From positions 47,715 to 105,834 of the forward strand of contig DENJ01000048.1 of assembly GCA_002359635.1 (NCBI GenBank): a stretch of 58,120 nucleotides of DNA, given 5' to 3'. Source of the DNA: Burkholderiales bacterium UBA2647. Its GTDB lineage: Bacteria; Pseudomonadota; Gammaproteobacteria; Burkholderiales; Burkholderiaceae_E. Below are positions 52,902 to 58,120 of this stretch, one piece after another (position 1 is the stretch's first letter; each line of letters starts with the position of its first letter). The translations under genes were made by a program, and so were the position numbers. Under the pieces are notes generated by a model that was not told where the DNA came from, did no database searches, and saw only the letters and a program-made list of their open reading frames with translations.

Positions 52902-55266
52902 GTTCATTTTGACGACAGATCTATTACGCGGGCTCAACGAGCAACAACGAGCCGCTGTGACCCTTCCTGCGCAGCATGCCCTCATTCTTGCGGGCGCCGG
53001 CAGCGGCAAGACCCGCGTGCTCACCACAAGAATCGCCTGGCTGATTGCCAGCTCGCAGCTCAGTCCACAGGGTTTGCTCGCCGTGACCTTCACCAACAAG
53101 GCCGCGCGAGAAATGCTCACCCGGCTGAGTGCCATGGTGACGGTTAATACCAAGGCAATGTGGGTAGGCACTTTCCATGGGCTTTGCAACCGGATGTTGC
53201 GAGCCCATTACCGTGACGCAGCCCTGCCTGCCAGTTTTCAGATTCTTGATACGCAGGATCAATTGGCGGCGATCAAGCGCATGCTCAAGGCCATGCAGGT
53301 CGATGAGGACAAGATTCCGCCGCGAAATCTGATGCACTTCATCAACGGATGCAAAGAAGATGGTCAGCGGGCTGCCGCTGTCGAAGCCTTCGATGACTAC
53401 AACCGTCGCTTTGTGGAACTCTACGCGGCTTATGAGGCCCAGTGTCAGCGCGAGGGTGTGGTTGACTTTGCTGAACTCTTGTTACGCAGTTTTGAACTCT
53501 TGCAACGCAATCAATTGTTGCGTGAGCATTACCAGTTGCGCTTTCGCCATATTTTGGTCGATGAGTTTCAGGACACCAATGGTTTGCAGTATCGCTGGCT
53601 CAAGATGCTCGCTGGCGCCGGTAATGTGCTCTTTGCGGTGGGCGATGACGATCAGAGCATTTATGGCTTTCGGGGTGCCGATGTCGGGAACATGATGGCT
53701 TTCGAGCGCGAATTCAGGGTGGAAAACCTGATCAAGCTCGAGCAGAACTATCGTTCGGCAGGCCACATACTCGATTGTGCCAATGCCTTGATCGCCAATA
53801 ACCATGCGCGGCTGGGCAAGGACTTATGGACCGAGGCTGGCGAAGGCGAGGCGGTTCGTGTTCAAGAACTTGTGTCTGACGCGGGCGAGGCGCAATGGCT
53901 GGTCGAGCAGATCAAGGCTATTGTTCGGGACGGTGATCGCCGATCGGATGTTGCTGTGCTTTACCGCTCCAACGCCCAGTCAAGGCTGATTGAGCATGCG
54001 CTTTTTTCTGCCAACATCCCCTACAGGGTTTATGGGGGCTTGCGGTTTTTTGAGCGCGCCGAAGTCAAGCATGCGCTGGCCTACCTGCGCCTCATCGAGC
54101 AGGATGATGACGATGGCGCTTTCTTGCGCGTGGTCAATTTTCCGACAAGAGGGATCGGTGCGCGATCGCTTGAGCAACTTCAAGATCTTGCGAGCCGTCA
54201 GTCGATTTCCCTGATGGGGGCTTTAGCCAGGGCTTCAGCCTCCGACCTCAGCAACGCCGCCTTGACGCGTTTGCGCCAGTTTCAACAATTGATCCATAGC
54301 CTGCGGCAATCGACAGCGATGTTACCGCTTGCCGAAGCGGTGGCGCTTGTGATCGAGCAAAGTGGTCTCTCGCAACACTACAGTCATGAAAAAGAGGGGC
54401 AGGAGCGTTTGGAAAACTTGCAAGAGTTGGTCAACGCGGCAGCAAGCTTTGTGATGGAACAGGGGTTTCAGCCAGATACGCCGATTAGCCTTGTCGCGAC
54501 CGACGGTTCGGACCTGAATCCGGTGCTATCAACTTTCATGCCCGATATGCAGACCATCATGGCGGGGAGCAACGAGGCAGCCCTTACCGAGGCGATGAGC
54601 CCCTTGGCTGCGTTTTTGTCGCATGCCTCGCTTGAAGCCGGCGAGCATCAGGCCCTTGCCGGCGATGATGCGGTGCAAATGATGACGGTGCATGCCGCTA
54701 AAGGTCTTGAGTTTCAACACGTTTTCATCACGGGTTTGGAAGAGGGCTTGTTTCCCCATGAGAATGCCTTATCGGAAGCTCAGGGCCTGGAAGAAGAACG
54801 TCGTCTGATGTATGTGGCGATCACAAGGGCGAGAGAGCGCCTTTATTTGTCCTTCGCCCAGACCCGCATGCTCCACGGGCAGACCCGATATCACCTGCGT
54901 TCGCGTTTTATCGAAGAACTCCCCGAGCAGCACTTGAAGTGGCTTAGCCCACGTACCCAGCAGCGCTGGGCTCAGCCGGGCAGCGCCAGCTTCGGGTTTC
55001 AGCATGGCATGTCAGCTTCGATGGCGCCCCTCGGCAACGATCAGGCTAGCCTGCTAGCGCCAGGTCGAAAGTCTGAAGCGGATGCCATGGGTCAAGGTTC
55101 AAAAGCAGGCTTGCGAATCGGACAGAGCGTGCGGCACGACCGTTTCGGTGATGGCGTGGTGGTGAGCCTTGAAGGGCGCGGTGATGACGCGAGAGCGCAA
55201 ATCAATTTTGGGCGTCAGGGCTTAAAGTGGCTGGCGCTTTCAGTGGCCAAGCTGCAGCTGATTTAA
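52900..55266 (+). CDS. UvrD/Rep-family DNA helicase
   Basis: Superfamily 1A 3'-5' helicase for repair or replication restart, 788 residues. In order: Walker A AGAGSGKTRVL, TFTNKAAREM, DEFQDTNGLQYRWLK (Walker B), GDDDQSIYGFRGADV, LEQNYRS, MTVHAAKGLEFQHVFI, and EERRLMYVAITRARERLYL. The C-terminus has the PcrA/UvrD-like Tudor segment GQSVRHDRFGDGVVVSLEG. ATG 52900 lies in a hairpin; TTG 52909 or an upstream TTG (52888) are alternatives. It abuts the convergent BPSS1780 gene with no gap. Confidence 0.93.
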   Translation: MFILTTDLLRGLNEQQRAAVTLPAQHALILAGAGSGKTRVLTTRIAWLIASSQLSPQGLLAVTFTNKAAREMLTRLSAMVTVNTKAMWVGTFHGLCNRMLRAHYRDAALPASFQILDTQDQLAAIKRMLKAMQVDEDKIPPRNLMHFINGCKEDGQRAAAVEAFDDYNRRFVELYAAYEAQCQREGVVDFAELLLRSFELLQRNQLLREHYQLRFRHILVDEFQDTNGLQYRWLKMLAGAGNVLFAVGDDDQSIYGFRGADVGNMMAFEREFRVENLIKLEQNYRSAGHILDCANALIANNHARLGKDLWTEAGEGEAVRVQELVSDAGEAQWLVEQIKAIVRDGDRRSDVAVLYRSNAQSRLIEHALFSANIPYRVYGGLRFFERAEVKHALAYLRLIEQDDDDGAFLRVVNFPTRGIGARSLEQLQDLASRQSISLMGALARASASDLSNAALTRLRQFQQLIHSLRQSTAMLPLAEAVALVIEQSGLSQHYSHEKEGQERLENLQELVNAAASFVMEQGFQPDTPISLVATDGSDLNPVLSTFMPDMQTIMAGSNEAALTEAMSPLAAFLSHASLEAGEHQALAGDDAVQMMTVHAAKGLEFQHVFITGLEEGLFPHENALSEAQGLEEERRLMYVAITRARERLYLSFAQTRMLHGQTRYHLRSRFIEELPEQHLKWLSPRTQQRWAQPGSASFGFQHGMSASMAPLGNDQASLLAPGRKSEADAMGQGSKAGLRIGQSVRHDRFGDGVVVSLEGRGDDARAQINFGRQGLKWLALSVAKLQLI

Positions 55267-56043
55267 TCAGGCTTCTGAGGTGCCGACACTGTCCCGATAG
55301 CTTGGCCAGTACGAGGCATACAGTGCCGTCATCAGTATCAATGACAAGGGCGTGAGCACGATCGACAGCAACACAGGGGTATTGGGGGCGAGCCACTTGA
55401 TCGCCTGCAGGACCAGCGAGGCGATGAAAGCCATCGCGAACCATCCCAGCATAAAGGCCGTAAAGGCGCCCCGGTTTCGCCACACCGTGAAAAAGCTGTA
55501 GAAAAGTGACTGGGCAATGCCAAGCCCATGCCAGGCCGCAAACATCGGCGCAAACCAGAGTGCCATTTGAGCAGGCATGTAGAGCGCGGCAAAGATCAGA
55601 CTTGCCCATAGCAAGGTCGAATCGAGCGATTGCAATTCGGAGGGGTCCATGCTGCCCGTGGCAATCCGGATGAGGCTTCCATCGTCAACACTTGCCGCTG
55701 CTGCAAGCGCCACGAGTGTGGCCGCGGCGTTGATCAGTCCCAAACCGATGAGCCGGTTACGGATGGTTGTCCCGTAACGCCGAAAGCCAGCGAAAAGCGT
55801 TGAAAGCGGGGGCGATTCGCCTCGGTCTGCCATGCGAACGGCCTCCATCAAGCCCATCGACAGCACCTGCACCAGGATAAGCGGCGCTGCCGGGCCAATC
55901 ACAGGAATTAGCGTGAGAAGCATCAGAGCAAACAAATAGGCGAGGGTCAGCATGCTCAGCGGGCCAAGGCTACGCCTCACCAGCCGAAGTCCTTCGCCAA
56001 TCCACTGTAGGCCCTGCCTGACCGAAACCCGATTAACCTGCAC
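55267..56043 (-). CDS. BPSS1780-family membrane protein
   Basis: Polytopic inner-membrane protein of 258 residues with about six hydrophobic helices (for example MLTLAYLFALMLLTLIPVIG). The start MQVNRVSVRQGLQWIGEGLRL matches the BPSS1780 family, named from Burkholderia and of unknown function. The start codon is GTG with AAGGAAG upstream. It is 8 bases after thrB and probably co-transcribed with it. Confidence 0.85.
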   Translation of the reverse strand: MQVNRVSVRQGLQWIGEGLRLVRRSLGPLSMLTLAYLFALMLLTLIPVIGPAAPLILVQVLSMGLMEAVRMADRGESPPLSTLFAGFRRYGTTIRNRLIGLGLINAAATLVALAAAASVDDGSLIRIATGSMDPSELQSLDSTLLWASLIFAALYMPAQMALWFAPMFAAWHGLGIAQSLFYSFFTVWRNRGAFTAFMLGWFAMAFIASLVLQAIKWLAPNTPVLLSIVLTPLSLILMTALYASYWPSYRDSVGTSEA

Positions 56044-56051
56044 GCTCTTCC

Positions 56052-57062
56052 TTAAGCTTTCGAGGGCATCGTGGTCGATGCCTGATCAACACGCTGCAAA
56101 CTGTCGCGCAGGCTTGCAATCGGGTGGTCATGGCGCCTTGCGTTCAAGACGCGTTCAAACTGACCGGGATCCTTCGGTGTGAGCAGGGTCGCTTCTCGGG
56201 GCAGGTGAAGATCAAAAAGCCGCGATACCCAGAACCGGAATGCGGCTGCCCTCAGCGCCAGGGGCCAGCCTTCAAGCTCGGCATCGAGCGGGGCTCTTGT
56301 CTTGCAGTAGGCATCGAGAAGCGCCTGCAGACGGACAAGATCCCAAGCACCACTTGCAGACTCGGTGCACCAGTCATTACAGGTCACGGCGAGGTCAAAC
56401 ATCCATGTGTCATCACCGGCAAAATAAAAGTCAATCACACCACCCAATTGCTCGCCATCAAAGAGCACATTGTCGCGGAAAAGATCGGCATGAACCGCCG
56501 AACCCGGCATGGCTTCAAAGGTCTTTGAGGTTTGAAAACTGATCTGGGTCTTTAGCTCTGTTTGCAACAAGTCCCATTGCCCGGGGCTTACATGGGGCTC
56601 AAGCATAGGCACAACCCGCTGCCACCAGCTCAGCCCGCGCAGATTCGCCTGGCGGTTGGGATAGCTAAGGGCAGCAAGATGCATGCGGGCGAGTTGATGC
56701 CCGACGGCTGCGCAATGCAAAGCCTCGGGCTGCATATTGGCGCGTCCCGGCAGGCAAGTCACCAATGCAGCCGGCCTGCCAGCCAATTGCCCGAGGCGGG
56801 CGCCCGAGCGGTTAGCGATCGGTTTGGGGCAGGCAACACCATGCGCTGCCAGATGCGCCATCAAATCGATGTAATAGGGCAATTGCTCGGCACTGAGTCG
56901 CTCAAACAAGGTGAGGACAAAGCGGCCCGTGGTCGTGTCAACAAAAAAATTGCTGTTTTCGATACCCGAGGCGATACCCTCAAAGCGAAGCAACTCGCCA
57001 AGATCAAAATTGCTCAGCCAGTGCTCGAGTTGCTGGTGCTGAATCGGGGTAAAGACAGCCAT
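56052..57062 (-). CDS. thrB: Homoserine kinase (type II, APH fold)
   Basis: Phosphorylates homoserine for threonine synthesis. The 336 residues start MAVFTPIQHQQLEHWLSNFDLGELLRFEGIASGIENSNFFV, typical of the non-GHMP ThrB of beta- and some gammaproteobacteria. The kinase loop is HADLFRDNVLFDG and the metal loop VIDFYFAG. ATG 57062 is chosen over a TTG two codons earlier. It is divergent from polA across 68 bases, the common Burkholderiales arrangement. Confidence 0.93.
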   Translation of the reverse strand: MAVFTPIQHQQLEHWLSNFDLGELLRFEGIASGIENSNFFVDTTTGRFVLTLFERLSAEQLPYYIDLMAHLAAHGVACPKPIANRSGARLGQLAGRPAALVTCLPGRANMQPEALHCAAVGHQLARMHLAALSYPNRQANLRGLSWWQRVVPMLEPHVSPGQWDLLQTELKTQISFQTSKTFEAMPGSAVHADLFRDNVLFDGEQLGGVIDFYFAGDDTWMFDLAVTCNDWCTESASGAWDLVRLQALLDAYCKTRAPLDAELEGWPLALRAAAFRFWVSRLFDLHLPREATLLTPKDPGQFERVLNARRHDHPIASLRDSLQRVDQASTTMPSKA

Positions 57063-57130
57063 GGACAATTATCCCGCAATTGCTCAGCTCAGAAGCGACC
57101 ACGGTGGATTGAAGCTGAGATAATGCGGCC

Positions 57131-58120
57131 ATGAGTGATGAACAGGCCAGACAAGCATCAGGCGCGATCGCAGTCCAGACAGCTCGGCTTGATTCGGCCG
57201 CAACGGCGGTGCTGAGGCCGGCACCAGAGGCAAGCGAGGTGTCCCGCCTCCTTTTGGTCGACGGATCGAGTTATCTTTATCGGGCTTTTCATGCCCTTCC
57301 CGATATGCGCAGTCCTCAATCGGAACCAACCGGTGCGATTTACGGCATGGTGGCGATGTTGCGCAAGTTGCGGGCTGATCAGACGCTTCATGGTGGGGCA
57401 CGATTTGGTGCGGTGGTTTTTGATGCACCGGGTAAGACTTTTCGCGATGAGATTTTTCCCGCTTATAAAGCCAACCGCGCGGCGATGCCGCCCGATCTGG
57501 CCTTGCAAATCCCGAGGATTCATGAGCTTGTGCGTTTGCTTGGCTGGCCTCTGGTGATGGTTGAGGGCATCGAAGCTGACGATGTGATCGGCACACTGAC
57601 CGCGCAGGCGAAGCTTTGTGGCTGGGACAGTCTGGTGTCAACCGGGGATAAGGATCTTGCGCAGCTTGTTGATGCCCACACGAGGCTCGTCAACACCATG
57701 ACCCGCGACGGCGGAGGCCCCGAGTTGCTCGACGCAGCAGGTGTTCTTGCCAAGTTTGCCGTCCGCCCAGATCAAATCATCGATTATTTGAGCCTGGTTG
57801 GCGATGCTGTTGACAACGTGCCCGGGGTCGAAAAAGTTGGCCCCAAGACCGCCGCCAAATGGCTCTCACAGTTCGACAATCTCGATGCCTTGATGGCGAA
57901 GGCCGGGCAAATCGGTGGTGTGGTGGGCGAAAACCTTCGTCAGGCACTTGACTGGTTGCCCACGGCACGCGATTTGGTGACTGTGAGGAGGGATTGTCAA
58001 TTACCGAGTTGGTGTGCCCCTGGCGAAGGTCTTTTGCTTTCAGAGGAAAACGCGGACGGGTTGCGAGAGCTATTTAAAGCCTGTGGCTTTAGGACCTGGC
58101 TGCGCGAACTCGGGCAAAAT
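57131..58120 (+). CDS. polA: DNA polymerase I, N-terminal part (cut by window edge)
   Basis: The frame opens at ATG 57131 and runs without a stop to the window edge (330 codons). It encodes the 5'-3' exonuclease domain: LLLVDGSSYLYRAFHALP, EIFPAYKANRAAMPPDL, EGIEADDVIGTL, STGDKDLAQLV and GDAVDNVPGVEKVGPKTAAKWL. About 40 weakly conserved residues precede the domain, so a later start is possible. The proofreading and polymerase domains lie beyond the window. Confidence 0.95.
   Translation, partial: MSDEQARQASGAIAVQTARLDSAATAVLRPAPEASEVSRLLLVDGSSYLYRAFHALPDMRSPQSEPTGAIYGMVAMLRKLRADQTLHGGARFGAVVFDAPGKTFRDEIFPAYKANRAAMPPDLALQIPRIHELVRLLGWPLVMVEGIEADDVIGTLTAQAKLCGWDSLVSTGDKDLAQLVDAHTRLVNTMTRDGGGPELLDAAGVLAKFAVRPDQIIDYLSLVGDAVDNVPGVEKVGPKTAAKWLSQFDNLDALMAKAGQIGGVVGENLRQALDWLPTARDLVTVRRDCQLPSWCAPGEGLLLSEENADGLRELFKACGFRTWLRELGQN

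Overview
This window looks like a chromosomal segment from a betaproteobacterium of the order Burkholderiales. The order leuS-lptE-holA-proA, the grouping UvrD-type helicase / BPSS1780-family membrane protein / type II thrB / polA, the run miaB-phoH-ybeY-lnt-glyQ-glyS-gmhB-plsC, and a Bug-type (TctC) solute-binding protein all fit that order. The genus cannot be named from sequence reading alone. Coding density is very high, no gap exceeds about 220 bases, and many neighbours overlap by ATGA or GTGA junctions. I found no rRNA, tRNA, CRISPR array, insertion sequence or integrase.

Left block (1-17.8 kb), envelope and translation housekeeping: a muramate-recycling pair (amgK, murU) lies divergent to lptD-surA-rsmA. 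Facing it is a long minus-strand run: patatin-like hydrolase, miaB, phoH, ybeY, lnt, glyQ, glyS, gmhB, plsC, a YgjP-type metalloprotein and gloA. Two genes often found in these clusters are absent: pdxA (surA-rsmA) and corC (ybeY-lnt).

Middle block (17.8-39.5 kb), accessory and mostly catabolic: a tandem Rid-domain protein, a Baeyer-Villiger-type flavin monooxygenase, a beta-hydroxyacid dehydrogenase, a Zn-alcohol dehydrogenase plus SDR, soluble transhydrogenase SthA, an unrecognised 460-residue protein, an Xaa-Pro aminopeptidase, an AhpD-like protein, a TauD/TfdA dioxygenase with a Bug-type binding protein, and an MFS transporter. These are followed by a three-gene operon (carboxymuconolactone-decarboxylase-like, LigJ-type 4-oxalomesaconate hydratase, fumarylpyruvate-hydrolase-like), a HAD phosphatase, a D-2-hydroxyacid dehydrogenase, a TIGR03084 protein, a DUF2156 protein and an M20 peptidase. 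Together they suggest uptake and oxidation of cyclic or aromatic carboxylated substrates, but no complete pathway is present.

Right block (39.5-58.1 kb), housekeeping again: SulP transporter, proC and murJ; divergent rpsT; then the minus-strand run leuS-lptE-holA-proA-hemJ-RlmL-like methyltransferase-yggS. An IclR regulator, a UvrD/Rep helicase, a BPSS1780 protein, thrB and the 5' part of polA complete the window.

No clearly new multi-gene system stands out. The best candidates for a second look are the orphan 460-residue protein, the LigJ-type operon without its usual partners, the tandem Rid protein, and small DNA structures: a hairpin over the helicase start, repeats between leuS and iclR, and a 34-base tandem duplication that changes the end of the M20 peptidase.
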